From IMG/VR virus record IMGVR_UViG_3300008339_000605, positions 1 through 21,278 of that record: DNA of 21,278 bases. One strand, written 5' to 3'. Origin of the DNA: a virus. Below the pieces are notes generated by a model, which had not been told where the DNA came from, made no database searches, and worked only from the letters and a program-made list of their open reading frames with translations. Each line of letters opens with the position of its first letter. Within the stretch, counting starts at the first letter, position 1. Positions 8,527 to 18,182 of the stretch are shown here, in pieces. The translations under genes and the position numbers were made by a program.

Positions 8527-10544
8527 TATTGGTACATCCCAAATGATCGAGCCAACGTGAACGCGGCTTCCCGATAGGTGTTACGGGCGTTTTCGGTTTG
8601 TTGCCAATCAGGGGTTGACCGAATGTATTGCGCCCATTCTTGCATATTCATTTGACGGGGCTTCTTGGTTGCATCATCAACAAAGTTGAAAGCTGGTGCA
8701 AACTTTTCGTCAGAAAAATTGACTTCATCAGGTGTGATTTCTAGCAGGTTTGCCGCAATGTTGCGGTAAGACTCGGTTGCGCCACGGACTGTTTCGCCAC
8801 GGTCAATGTTTTCGGTTAGACCGGAGTATTGCAGTTTGGCACGGGATTTCATCAGGTTGGTGAAGTCCTGTTCAGTCTTCTTACCCGAAAGGATTTGGCG
8901 GGTGAATTGGTTGAACTCTTGATCCGTTACGTCAATCATGTAGTCGTTGGCGATGTTGCGAATGTTTTGTAGAGCTGTGGCGTTGCTTAGTTCTTGTGAG
9001 CCGCCAGCCATTCCACCGGCTAGCCGGTCTTCTTTGATGGCTTCAGCACCGATGTGGTTGGCAACCTGGGTTTGTGTCCAGCCATATTTAACGCCATCGT
9101 TAGCAAGCTTGGTGATTGTGGCTTCGTCAAGACTTAAACCTAGTGTGCTTGCTTGGTTGCGTATTTCAGGTTTTAGTTTGTTGACCTGTTCTTGCAGGGC
9201 CGCTGGGTCGGTGGCTTGTAGACCCATGTAACTTCTAACGGATGCTGACGTGTTCTTCCACCATGAGGTGTTTCTGAGTTCGGCAGCGAAACGGTTGGGG
9301 GTGTAGCCCTGGGTTACGGCACGATCCATCAAGGCTTTGATTGACGGGTCGGTGTCGTAGAGCTGTGCAACCCATCCGAAACGGGTGTTAGCCGTGTCTA
9401 GCCATGCGGTACGGGCAAGGGATTTGAGATACCTTTGTGCTTCGGCAGACAGAACTATTGGTGCTGGTGCGGGTGCTGGTGCAGATCCACCGCCACCGCC
9501 GCCACCGCCACCCATCCCTGTTGTAGTTGTGCCTGTTGTGGTTGTGCCTGTTGTGGTTGTGCCTGTTGCTTGTCCTGCTATTAGTGCTTCGTAGTCAATA
9601 GCACCACCGATACCGGCTTGTGCCAACTGTGTGGCGTTAGCAGTAGAGGGTGCTGCTATTGGTGCGCCTGGAGTCGTAGGTGTTGTTGTTTTCTGACCAC
9701 CGGACATTGCCTGTAAATAGCGGATTGCTTCAGCAGAAAGTTGACCCTGCCCAGCAGACAAGGTAGGTGCGGGTGTAGCAGGTCGCTGACCACGAGCAAG
9801 GGCTTCATAGTCGATGTTGCCACCAATGCCAGCCTGAGCTAATTGCTGTTGGTTGACAGTCGTGGGTGCCGAAACTGGACCTGGTTGTGATTCAGGGCTG
9901 ACAGGGCGAGGGCTTGTAAAGTCCCCTGCAATAGCCATCTGAAAATACTCTTTAGAATCTTGAAGTACAGCAAACTTTTGCTCAAGAACAGCTCGAGCCT
10001 GATCCACCGCTGCGGCTTGTTCAGGGGTTTGAATCCATGTGTCCTGCCGTACTTTACGGAACTGACCTTGTACCCATTCCATTTTCCAATACCCTTGGTT
10101 TTGGGCGGTGACTAGATCGGCAAACGCTTGGTCATATTCTTCTTGTGCGGTTCGTTGTTCAGCAATACGAGTTTTAACAATGCCTTCAACCATTGAGTTT
10201 TTGAAGGTTGGCTCGCTAGCGACATATGCTTCTAAAGATTTTTCAAAGGTCTTGAGTTCTTTTTCGCCTTTTGCTACTTGCTTTTCAAGGGCTTCCCTAT
10301 TTCTGACCGCTGTTTGCAATGCAGCCTGGTATTCGGCATTCGTGTAAACCGTTCCGTCTTTGCCAATGTAACGACCAGTTGTTGTTTGTGCTGCATCTCG
10401 GAGATTGTTCTCAACTGTTTTTGCGTCATCCAGTTCGGTGCGTAGCGCATTGACTTTGTTTTCGGATTCTTTGTAGGCGTTATTCCACCTGTCAATGGCT
10501 TCTTGTGGTGGACCGGACAGTTTGTAAGCTGGTTCGTACGCCAT
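8526..10544 (-). CDS. Large predicted virion protein with duplicated module and low-complexity linker (672 aa)
   Basis: ATG 10544-10542 overlaps the previous stop in TAATG. Residues 15-110 and 120-200 are charged helices with coiled-coil character (SENKVNALRTELDDAKTVEN). Residues 231-285 and 303-378 are two copies of one module, each with QLAQAGIGG.IDYEAL then LSAEA.RYL. Between the halves of the second copy lie three TTTTG repeats (329-343) and a nine-Gly run (345-353). The C-terminal half is globular and helical (LGLSLDEATITKLANDGVKY, GLTENIDRGETVRGATESY, MNMQEWAQYIRSTPDWQQTE, ending LARSFGMYQ). The mix of coiled coil, flexible linker and repeated module fits an elongated structural protein such as an ejection or connector protein. 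No named family was recognised. Confidence 0.8.
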   Translation of the reverse strand: MAYEPAYKLSGPPQEAIDRWNNAYKESENKVNALRTELDDAKTVENNLRDAAQTTTGRYIGKDGTVYTNAEYQAALQTAVRNREALEKQVAKGEKELKTFEKSLEAYVASEPTFKNSMVEGIVKTRIAEQRTAQEEYDQAFADLVTAQNQGYWKMEWVQGQFRKVRQDTWIQTPEQAAAVDQARAVLEQKFAVLQDSKEYFQMAIAGDFTSPRPVSPESQPGPVSAPTTVNQQQLAQAGIGGNIDYEALARGQRPATPAPTLSAGQGQLSAEAIRYLQAMSGGQKTTTPTTPGAPIAAPSTANATQLAQAGIGGAIDYEALIAGQATGTTTTGTTTTGTTTTGMGGGGGGGGGSAPAPAPAPIVLSAEAQRYLKSLARTAWLDTANTRFGWVAQLYDTDPSIKALMDRAVTQGYTPNRFAAELRNTSWWKNTSASVRSYMGLQATDPAALQEQVNKLKPEIRNQASTLGLSLDEATITKLANDGVKYGWTQTQVANHIGAEAIKEDRLAGGMAGGSQELSNATALQNIRNIANDYMIDVTDQEFNQFTRQILSGKKTEQDFTNLMKSRAKLQYSGLTENIDRGETVRGATESYRNIAANLLEITPDEVNFSDEKFAPAFNFVDDATKKPRQMNMQEWAQYIRSTPDWQQTENARNTYREAAFTLARSFGMYQ
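9411..9854 (-). repeat. Intragenic duplicated module plus 15-bp tandem repeat
   Basis: Two diverged copies of a LAQAGIGG-IDYEAL ... LSAEA-RYL module are encoded at 9854-9690 and 9638-9411. Inside the second, a 15-bp unit coding TTTTG is present three times (9560-9516) and is followed by nine Gly codons. The tandem repeat is expected to vary in length between relatives. Confidence 0.75.
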
Positions 10545-11287
10545 TACATCGCTCCGATCATCTGTGCGAGCTGGTCAGCAAAACTGAGATACTGCATAGC
10601 GTCAGCTTCACCCGCATACTGTTGCTGGATTTCACCCTCAGTGAACACATCTGCGCCAGGGGCCTGGGTCACGATAGATCCCATAGCCCGCTGTCCAGCA
10701 ATCTGCTGCTGCTGATATGCGGCAACCAATTCATCTGCTTCGGTGTCCATAAGTTTGCGCCCAAGGATCTGCTGGCTGGTTTGTTGAACCACAGCCTTGA
10801 TGTCAGATGGGTTAGATACCGTGTACTGCCGGCGACTGTAACCTGACTGTTGAACCACGTCAGGAAGTTTCGTGCCAAGTTGGGTGAACGCTTCAAACCA
10901 TTCAACGCCCTGTGTGTTGGCGTACCACAGTAGGTCTGCAAATACGGAACGGTCTTTGTCTGAAAGCCCGTTGCCTGGGGTTGAGGATCCGTAGAAACCT
11001 TTTTGGTACAGGACATTCAGGACTGTGGTGCGGTTGGTGTCCGACAGGTTCGCAAGGAAAACTCCAGCATCTTTGGTGATGTCATAGAACGGTAACTGTT
11101 CCCCTGCTGCGGTGGTGATACCCGAATATGAAGGCGCGTAGGTTCCGCTAACCATCCGTGAAGGTGGGGTGTAGCCCGATGGGACACCCGTGTACGGTGT
11201 TGAACCGTAGTCGGTTGCCATTGGGATCGGGTTTGCAGAGGTGTAATCCCCAGGCTGATAATCCTCACCGGTATTAACATTAGACAT
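10544..11287 (-). CDS. Predicted virion protein (247 aa), unknown function
   Basis: ATG 11287-11285 overlaps the end of the 1550-aa gene by 8 nt. The first 85 residues are Tyr/Ser/Pro/Gly-rich and probably disordered (DYGSTPYTGVPSGYTPPSRM). From about residue 86 it is a helical domain: FLANLSDTNRTTVLNVLYQK, GFYG, then LSDKDRSVFADLLWYANTQG, QQTSQQILGRKLMDTEADEL, ending DAMQYLSFADQLAQMIGAM. The L..LYQKGFYG...LSD.DR..FA.LL.~AN phrase recurs in my memory of phage internal structural proteins, without an agreed function. Flanking overlaps tie its expression to the 1550- and 672-aa proteins, so the three may be parts of one assembly. Confidence 0.75.
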   Translation of the reverse strand: MSNVNTGEDYQPGDYTSANPIPMATDYGSTPYTGVPSGYTPPSRMVSGTYAPSYSGITTAAGEQLPFYDITKDAGVFLANLSDTNRTTVLNVLYQKGFYGSSTPGNGLSDKDRSVFADLLWYANTQGVEWFEAFTQLGTKLPDVVQQSGYSRRQYTVSNPSDIKAVVQQTSQQILGRKLMDTEADELVAAYQQQQIAGQRAMGSIVTQAPGADVFTEGEIQQQYAGEADAMQYLSFADQLAQMIGAM

Positions 11288-14200
11288 CGGTTTCTACCTC
11301 TTGTGCGAACAGGCCGTCATAGATACGACTAAAGTTTGGCACTATTTTACTCAGTTGCGTGGCATACGAAACGAGATAGTCGCGTAGATCTGCGGTTGAT
11401 TTTGATGTGATGCCAACCAAGCCTCGGCGTTGTGCTTCTCCGATTACTTGGTCACGGACATCAAGGTAGTTGCGGATTGCTCCAGCGATGTCGGTGTCGG
11501 CTACGGCAGAGTCATCTACAGCGGTGCGGAGTTCTGCGATGGTGTTAGCAAACTTGCCGGTATCAAAGCTTGCTGCGGCACCGAAACCTGGGAAGCGTTC
11601 TGCTAGAACGGCACGATATTCACGCAGGTATTGACGCTGGGCTTCGTTGGGGTAGGAACCAACTTGGCGTTGTACTGAACGGTAATAGGATGTGGCAACA
11701 ATCTTTTCAGCTAGGGCTTTTGATTCTTCGGCTGTGATGCGTTCAATTCGACCAGTTATCAGGTTGCGTTGGTACACCTGGAAGTCAAAGTCGCTTCCGG
11801 TGTCAGCAAAGTAGCCACCAACATTCTTGAATCGTTCAAGGAAACGGGAGTTGTCGCCTTGGCGCTCCCATTCACCGAAGGCTGCCGATGATTGGATGCC
11901 ACCGTAAACGGATCGGGATTTGCCAGCCATGTAGATGAAAGCGTCTTCCCCGAAAGCGTCTAGGAACCTTGGTACAGCGGTGTCGTAGTCTTCTTGGCGG
12001 AAGTCATAGAAGGCTTTGGATAGCTCTTTGACATAGACATCGCCTTCTTCAGTGGGGATAGTGAACTGTGGCACGGGTCGTGATGGACCAGTGAACTGTC
12101 CCAAGCCTCGAAGAATGGTGAGAGTTTTGGCTTTACCTATTGAATCTTGGTATAGCTGTTCCATTTCGTCAGGGTTTGTTGTGTCGTATTCCCCTGTTGC
12201 AATCAACGCTTGGTAGGTTTCCATGAACGTGTTGCCAAAAACGGTGTTTGAATCGGGATCATCTGTTAGTGCAGAGCGCAGTTTCTTAAACCATGCTGGT
12301 TCAAACGAACTACCTTTGAAATCTGTTTCGCCGTAGGGCAACAGGAATGACCTGATTTCGTCATATTTGGGGGAGTCGGGCAGGATTTTGGATGCCGCTA
12401 CCTGAGCAAACGGTCCTAAACCTGGGCGGTAATCAAGGCCGATTGCGAAGCCTTTAACTGGTGCTGATAGGCCGACATCCAAACCTGCTCCACCACCGAT
12501 AGAGGTGAGCGCACGGGTAAGGTAGTGGGACATTGGGTAACTGAACATCCATTCGCCTGTTACGGGATCGGTGTAGAAGAAACCTCGACCATCACCATCG
12601 GGGTCGGCTTCTCGCCCACCTTCAACAACAAGCTGGGTTTTGCGAATGTTTTTAAGGTTAGGCAACGGTCCAAAACCGGTGTTTGTTACATAGTGTCCTG
12701 CGAAACGCCTGAAGAACTCAACCTGTGCCTGGGCAAATGGCATGACAACTCGAGCAATGTCGGTGATGTTGTTACGTTCTGATGCGTCATAAAGCATGGA
12801 TTTAAGGTCGTCTAGCGCGTTACCTTTGGCATAGAAGTCTGCATCTTTCAGGTTGAGCGACCCTGATAGTTTTTGTGGGTTTGCTTGTAGGTCAACGATC
12901 TTGTCCCACGTTTCTTTTGAACCTACCCAACGCCATTCATCGGTGCCTGTGCGTTGCGCTGCGGCACGAACATTCTGTATAAGCAGGTTCACGGAGCTTT
13001 CATCCAAAGATGGGGCTAGGTCACCAATCCATGAGTAGTAACGCTGACGGAAAGCCGGTGACCGTTCAAGCCATTTGGCTGGTTTGGTGTGCAAGAAACC
13101 AAAGATTGTGTCAGTTGTTTGATCCCAGCGTTGCAGAATTGTTGGGTCGGTGGCTGTTTCTTTGGCTCGCACTTCCCATGTGAGTTCTTGTGGGGATTTT
13201 GGGTCAAGACGAATAGCGTCATCTTGCAGGAAGTTGTCAAGCGTGTTGGATGCTTCACGGTTTTGGAAAGCAAACGGTGAAACAACGGCTTCGTTAGTTG
13301 CTGGATCTATTGAGACAACTCGAGCTTGACGTGTGCCACGACCTGATGCGGTTGGGATTTCTACAACATCGCCAGCCCGTGCGCCACGACCCAGCACCTT
13401 TGCGTCAATGATTTCATCAGGCATACGCCCACCAGCAACAATGTCTAAAAGTTGACGTGACCTTTGGTTTGTTGCCCTGACAAGTCGGGCTTCCACTGAG
13501 TCCAACAGAAGTGCCAGGTTGTTTTGATCTCTCAGATCTATCGCTTGACTGTGATATGAGCCTGTGGCTGGGTCAAAGATTGGGCGGCCATTATCGTGGT
13601 AGTCCACCTGATTGCGAAGCCATGTGCGACCTTCTTCAATGTTTTCAGCAATCTCGTTGTCAATCTGTGCTTGTGTTTTGCCATCTGCTAGTTGGCGTTG
13701 AACATAACCCTGATTTACGACACCGTTGAGTTCGTCAATGATTTCTTCACGTGTTGCGCCTTGGGCGTATCTACGGGCAACAAAGTCTGCGTTCAACAAA
13801 CCAAGTTCGTCACCGTGCGCCTGTGCCATGACTGGCATACCATCAGAGTTTTTAACTGTTCTCCATTGCCCAATACGCTTTCCTCTACGGAACATATCAG
13901 AAGGGTCAGAATAGTGGGATCGCAAAGCGTTGCCGGTTGCTGTTTGGAACTCTCGCATCGTGGCAAGACCCGATTCTTCATCAAAGGTTTCACCAAATAC
14001 GTCACCAACTCCGCGCCTTCTTTTGGTTTTGGTTGACCACATCAGATGTTGCAGTGGGTGACGGAAAACGCTCGTTGCATCTTTGCCTGATAATGCCAAC
14101 GACACTTGACCTTCAAGCAGATTTCTCAACCCGTAGCCACCAGTCATTAGAATCAAACTGCGCCAAACCTTGTCTTGAATAAACTGCAAAGTTGCAAACG

Positions 14201-15932
14201 GCATCCTAAGTTGACCAGCTTGTGCCAAATTATCTAGGTTACTGTCTGAAACGGTAAAGATTTTGTTCAATGTTTTAAGACCGCTAAGGCGGCGCACCTG
14301 ATCTGCGTTGGGCAACAGGAGCATATTTTGTGCCATTTCGCTAGCAAGTTGAGGGCCAGCGGCAATTCCGTTTTGGATCTGATCGTCTAGACCAGCCAAA
14401 CCCATGTACATCCCGTTGTCAGTTACATTGCCAGCATCGTCAACATTAAAACTGGTGGTTTTGCGAATGAAGTCATCGTGAGCGTCAAATACTGCATCCA
14501 CAACTTCTTGTTTGTATCCACGATCCACTAATGATTGTTTCATGGTGTCAACAAGTTTTTCTCGTAATGCCTTTTGTGCCGTTGGTGTTGCTGCATCGCC
14601 CACCAATGCGTCAGTTGCCTCATCAAGAATTGACCTGCGCGTGTCATCGTCAACAAGGGTTTGTTTCATCCAGCGGTCAATTTCGTTTAGGGTTTTGCGT
14701 GTGCCAACCGGATCGGTGGGAGAAAGGTCGACATATTGACCTGGGCGCACATTGAGTAGACGGGTGTAGCGTTCTCCAAACAGGTTGTTAAGGGTGTCCA
14801 CTACTCGAATACGGGTTTGGAAACGGGTTGCTCCACGCATCTTTGTAGAGGACAAAGCTGTTTCTTTACCCAAAGTGTTGATGAGAACATCTTGTACTTC
14901 GTCTGCTGTTTTAGCGTTGCGTAACTGTTGAGCAGTTTCAACATAAAGGTTGTCGCCGTAAAGCGCACGAACATCATCCATCGTGTTTGCTTCAACGGTG
15001 CGGTCAATTAACCGTCTTGCTTCTGCCGTTCCAAGCCAACGGTTTGCATCTTCAACATTTACCTGTGATCCACTGATGCCGTGGTTAAGTTGTTGGAGCC
15101 GAAAATCCTCAGCAGACATATTGGATGGCAGGATTCGTGCGCCTTCACGACCCCAAAAACGGATAATGTCATCTGCTTTTGTAACAGCCGCGCCAGCTGT
15201 GCCAGCTTCCACTGCGCCACGAACCTGACCTTTGACAAGCTTTGAACCTGGAATGGTGGGTACTGCAATAGCAACACCAGCATCAACAATGCCTGACATC
15301 AGGTTGAAGGCTTTAGAGTCAGGTGTTGCTACAAGGCTTGCTAGTCCACGGCCAAATGTCCAAGCGTGACCACCGATTTCGCCACGGTATTCACGGGCGC
15401 GTTTCCCTTGATTCTGTAAAGCTTCGCCACCAAGGAAGAAACCGTTGCCTGACTTCTCATCTTCCATAATCATCGTTCCTAACGATGTGGAAGCAAACCA
15501 TCCTTTAACACCTTCACGGTTATCAAAAAATTGTGAACCTGCACCTTGCACCATTTCCAAAGGAAAGTTAAGTGCGCTCATAGTCCAACGGGATGCTGTT
15601 TTAACTTTGTCTTTAACCCAACCGAAAATGCCTTTGCTTTTCTTTTCTTCCTTCTCAGGATCGGCTGTGTTGTTATACAGGTCAGGGTTTTTCTCAACCT
15701 CTAAAGCAATCTGTTTAATGGCTTGTTCAAGTTGTTGGTCGTTGTAGTTGGCTTTCGCCATTGACAAAGCAACACCAGCTGGAAGCCAAGGTGCTTGTGA
15801 ATAGATCTGTCCAACACGGGTAGCCAAGTCGGGGGTTGCCGTTTGCCGATACTGGTTAATGCGATCAGTTTCGGCTTGTAAACCTTTAAGGAATGTGTCT
15901 TCTTCTTCAATTGACAGGCGATAGCCGAACAT
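11280..15932 (-). CDS. Giant predicted virion protein (1550 aa), candidate internal/ejection protein
   Basis: ATG 15932-15930 overlaps the previous stop in TAATG and the frame is uninterrupted for 4.65 kb. The protein is mostly helical and hydrophilic. It has a basic amphipathic stretch near residues 100-130 (GIFGWVKDKVKTASRWTMSA), a Gly/Ala-rich weakly hydrophobic stretch around 208-250 (IVDAGVAIAVPTIPGSKLV), and later segments such as LILMTGGYGLRNLLEGQVSL, VVMPFAQAQVEFFRRFAGHY and LTSIGGGAGLDVGLSAPVKG. I see no lysozyme, protease or polymerase motif. Podoviruses carry very large internal proteins that are ejected with DNA. The size, the position after the portal gene and the membrane-interacting-looking segments fit that role. 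A tail protein is the alternative. No family was recognised, so the function is inference. Confidence 0.8.
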   Translation of the reverse strand: MFGYRLSIEEEDTFLKGLQAETDRINQYRQTATPDLATRVGQIYSQAPWLPAGVALSMAKANYNDQQLEQAIKQIALEVEKNPDLYNNTADPEKEEKKSKGIFGWVKDKVKTASRWTMSALNFPLEMVQGAGSQFFDNREGVKGWFASTSLGTMIMEDEKSGNGFFLGGEALQNQGKRAREYRGEIGGHAWTFGRGLASLVATPDSKAFNLMSGIVDAGVAIAVPTIPGSKLVKGQVRGAVEAGTAGAAVTKADDIIRFWGREGARILPSNMSAEDFRLQQLNHGISGSQVNVEDANRWLGTAEARRLIDRTVEANTMDDVRALYGDNLYVETAQQLRNAKTADEVQDVLINTLGKETALSSTKMRGATRFQTRIRVVDTLNNLFGERYTRLLNVRPGQYVDLSPTDPVGTRKTLNEIDRWMKQTLVDDDTRRSILDEATDALVGDAATPTAQKALREKLVDTMKQSLVDRGYKQEVVDAVFDAHDDFIRKTTSFNVDDAGNVTDNGMYMGLAGLDDQIQNGIAAGPQLASEMAQNMLLLPNADQVRRLSGLKTLNKIFTVSDSNLDNLAQAGQLRMPFATLQFIQDKVWRSLILMTGGYGLRNLLEGQVSLALSGKDATSVFRHPLQHLMWSTKTKRRRGVGDVFGETFDEESGLATMREFQTATGNALRSHYSDPSDMFRRGKRIGQWRTVKNSDGMPVMAQAHGDELGLLNADFVARRYAQGATREEIIDELNGVVNQGYVQRQLADGKTQAQIDNEIAENIEEGRTWLRNQVDYHDNGRPIFDPATGSYHSQAIDLRDQNNLALLLDSVEARLVRATNQRSRQLLDIVAGGRMPDEIIDAKVLGRGARAGDVVEIPTASGRGTRQARVVSIDPATNEAVVSPFAFQNREASNTLDNFLQDDAIRLDPKSPQELTWEVRAKETATDPTILQRWDQTTDTIFGFLHTKPAKWLERSPAFRQRYYSWIGDLAPSLDESSVNLLIQNVRAAAQRTGTDEWRWVGSKETWDKIVDLQANPQKLSGSLNLKDADFYAKGNALDDLKSMLYDASERNNITDIARVVMPFAQAQVEFFRRFAGHYVTNTGFGPLPNLKNIRKTQLVVEGGREADPDGDGRGFFYTDPVTGEWMFSYPMSHYLTRALTSIGGGAGLDVGLSAPVKGFAIGLDYRPGLGPFAQVAASKILPDSPKYDEIRSFLLPYGETDFKGSSFEPAWFKKLRSALTDDPDSNTVFGNTFMETYQALIATGEYDTTNPDEMEQLYQDSIGKAKTLTILRGLGQFTGPSRPVPQFTIPTEEGDVYVKELSKAFYDFRQEDYDTAVPRFLDAFGEDAFIYMAGKSRSVYGGIQSSAAFGEWERQGDNSRFLERFKNVGGYFADTGSDFDFQVYQRNLITGRIERITAEESKALAEKIVATSYYRSVQRQVGSYPNEAQRQYLREYRAVLAERFPGFGAAASFDTGKFANTIAELRTAVDDSAVADTDIAGAIRNYLDVRDQVIGEAQRRGLVGITSKSTADLRDYLVSYATQLSKIVPNFSRIYDGLFAQEVETDV

Positions 15933-16306
15933 TAAAACCCGCCGAATTGCATCGAGGAGATTAGGGCATCAAGATCCGGATTCGGATACATCTTGGAAAG
16001 TGTCAAAAGTTCTTCCAAAACAGGATCAAAGCGTGGTATTTGTTGCGCTGACTGTGGCCCCATGGATGCCAAACCCATTGTGATTGGTTCATTTGGTCGT
16101 TCCGTTGGGCGGTCAAACGCCATTGGCTGTTCAGGTGCCGATGCGGGTCGTGCCATGCCAACCTGTTCAGTTGGTGGCGTACCCATTGGTACTGCCCGCT
16201 GTGCTGCTATTTGTTTTCCTGCTTCGCCGTAGGTTTGGCCTGTGGCGGCTTTGGCGGCAAGCTTCGCAGGGTTGCGTAAATCTGTACGGTTCGGGTACTC
16301 AGCCAT
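15932..16306 (-). CDS. Small Pro/Ala/Met-rich protein after the portal gene (124 aa), unknown function
   Basis: ATG 16306-16304 begins one base after the portal stop codon, and its own stop overlaps the next start in TAATG. The first 90 residues are rich in Pro, Ala, Gln and Met and probably disordered (MAFDRPTERPNEPITMGL). The C-terminal 30 residues form a probable helix, FDPVLEELLTLSKMYPNPDL then ALISSMQFGGF. Its size and tight coupling to the portal and the giant protein suggest a connector-associated or packaging accessory protein, but nothing in the sequence gives a function. Confidence 0.7.
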   Translation of the reverse strand: MAEYPNRTDLRNPAKLAAKAATGQTYGEAGKQIAAQRAVPMGTPPTEQVGMARPASAPEQPMAFDRPTERPNEPITMGLASMGPQSAQQIPRFDPVLEELLTLSKMYPNPDLDALISSMQFGGF

Positions 16307-16307
16307 A

Positions 16308-18125
16308 TCATCCCAACCTTCCTGCTAGTGAAAGAACGGAACCTGGTGTCCCTGGCGGTGCGGCAGCACCGGCTTGTGGACCACCACGAAGTCGAGCAAC
16401 AAGATCACCTAACGATGGTGCGCCAGCCGGCGGTCCTGCCGGTTGTTCAGCTCCCATGCCTGGCATTGCTAGCCCTGGCATCGTTTCAGGTGATCCTGCT
16501 GGAGCTTGTGCCGCTTGGCGTTCTTGTGCGCGTTGCTGTGCGGCTTCGATTGCTTCGGCAAGATTCATCTTGTCGGTTGCAACCATGCGAGCAATGTAGG
16601 CAAGGTCGGCTGGCTGGTATGGCCCGTTGGGGTCAGCTGCTTGTGACTGAAGGCTTGACAGGAGTGCTGCTTCTACGCCTTCTGCGATGATGCGGTCATG
16701 CTCCAACTCAGGGTCGGTGATTAGTGGATCGGCTTCACGGGCTGATTCTTTAGACATCAAACCTGTGCCTAGACGCTGACCCAAGCCAACAATGAGAGCG
16801 TTCACATCTGAACCCGATGACGGGTAGGTGACATAGTGGAAGTCGGTTTCCCAAATCTTGTTCGGGGTGTAATCCACTTTGGCGTTTTGCTGTTTGCCGG
16901 CAATAAAGAACGATTTTGGTTTGTCTCCCCAGTACGCCTTTTCAATGGCAATAGCAATACGGTCTTCTTCAAAGATGGATGCTTCAAAAATCTTTTGTGC
17001 TTCCTGCACTTTGAAGTCAACGGTGGCTGCAAGTACGGTTTCGCCACGGCGACCAGTACGAATGTTGGATGCGGATTCTCCACCGAACTCGGCTGGGATG
17101 CCACCCTCTAAGCGTTCTTGTCGTTCAATGCGATCCATTGCTACATCGGTTTTGTAACCAGGGTTGGTTTGTAGCTGTTGGATGTCGCCACCTTTAACAA
17201 CACCAAGCTGACCGGTTTTACCGTCTGCGGTTTGGATGATCTCAGGGTTTTCACCTGGGCGAGCAATCAGATATTCGTCAGGGAAAATGCCACGCTCAAT
17301 AGCGATTTCGGTCAATGCTTGTAACCGTGCGCGGGTGTAAAACATTCCCACCATGTTGTCAAACTGGCCTCGAATCTCGTCAAGGGTGATGCGCTTAGGT
17401 ACAACAGCTAGTGGCATCCCTGTGCGGTTCGGGATTCTTTCTAGTTCTACAGCTTCCATCCAACCGTTGTCGGACATGGTTCCGTCTTCTGCACCCATAG
17501 CAACCAAAACAAGTTCGTTTCCGCAAACATATTCAAGGATACGGAAGCGGGAATCGTGGGTGATTTTGCCCATGTTCAGGTTTTGTACCTGACCGCCATA
17601 GTTTTTGAGAAGCCATTGAGCATTTTTCACATAGGTGAAGATGACGTTTTCGGGAATGATGTCGTCAGGGTCTTCTGTTACGGCAGGGTAGGTATCTAGC
17701 GGGTTGCGTACTTGCCATGTTGGTACAAGTTTGCCAAAGTCAGGTTTGAGAACTACAGGACTTGTGCCGTAAGCCAACAGAAGGCGGGAACGGCGGCGCA
17801 TTTTGAGGTCAAAACGGTTGTGATCCCACATGGATTCCATAGCGCGTTTGCGAAGGCGAGCTGTTTTGGCTGACTGTTCCACCCCATCTTTTAACGGTGG
17901 GAAGTATGGTGCCGGCAAAGTTGATGCGACACGCATAGCCATCTGATCTATGCCTTGGGTGGCAAGGTTGGCGACTGATGCTCGAGCATTGCGGTCAAGT
18001 TCGTTCAGCGGAACGATAAGTTCCCCACGGGTCATTTCACGTACTTCACGCATCCGTTTCAACACGGGACCCATTGCCTCGCGGCGGGCTGTGAACATTG
18101 AAACTATTTCTTCTACAGACCTCAT
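16308..18125 (-). CDS. Portal protein (605 aa)
   Basis: The frame could open at TTG 18137, but ATG 18125-18123 is preferred because GGAG lies six bases upstream of it and overlaps the TTG. From that ATG the protein begins MRSVEEIVSMFTARREAMG. Helical N-terminal residues are followed by FDLKMRRRSRLLLAYGTSPV, WQVRNPLDTYPAV, NVIFTYVKNAQWLL, FDNMVGMFYTRARLQALTEI, GGIPAEFGGESASNIRTGRR and FEASIFEEDRIAIAIEKAYW. This resembles large portal proteins of podovirus-type phages: an early Arg-rich helix, a lipid-like LAYGTSPVVLKP strand, a long stem helix with MFYTRARLQALTEIA, then a wing and C-terminal crown. The last 70 residues are Ala/Pro/Gly/Met-rich and disordered. It forms the ring through which DNA is packaged and leaves. 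The gene lies directly after TerL. Confidence 0.85.
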   Translation of the reverse strand: MRSVEEIVSMFTARREAMGPVLKRMREVREMTRGELIVPLNELDRNARASVANLATQGIDQMAMRVASTLPAPYFPPLKDGVEQSAKTARLRKRAMESMWDHNRFDLKMRRRSRLLLAYGTSPVVLKPDFGKLVPTWQVRNPLDTYPAVTEDPDDIIPENVIFTYVKNAQWLLKNYGGQVQNLNMGKITHDSRFRILEYVCGNELVLVAMGAEDGTMSDNGWMEAVELERIPNRTGMPLAVVPKRITLDEIRGQFDNMVGMFYTRARLQALTEIAIERGIFPDEYLIARPGENPEIIQTADGKTGQLGVVKGGDIQQLQTNPGYKTDVAMDRIERQERLEGGIPAEFGGESASNIRTGRRGETVLAATVDFKVQEAQKIFEASIFEEDRIAIAIEKAYWGDKPKSFFIAGKQQNAKVDYTPNKIWETDFHYVTYPSSGSDVNALIVGLGQRLGTGLMSKESAREADPLITDPELEHDRIIAEGVEAALLSSLQSQAADPNGPYQPADLAYIARMVATDKMNLAEAIEAAQQRAQERQAAQAPAGSPETMPGLAMPGMGAEQPAGPPAGAPSLGDLVARLRGGPQAGAAAPPGTPGSVLSLAGRLG

Positions 18126-18182
18126 CCAGTTCTCCAACGACAGTTAGGCAAAGTATAGGTCATTTGCGGTTGTGGAAAACGG

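Noticed and set aside
18138-18182. TATACT at 18157-18152 as a possible promoter between TerL and portal
   Set aside because: There is no acceptable -35 at 16-18 bp and the gap is only 45 bases, so readthrough from TerL explains expression.
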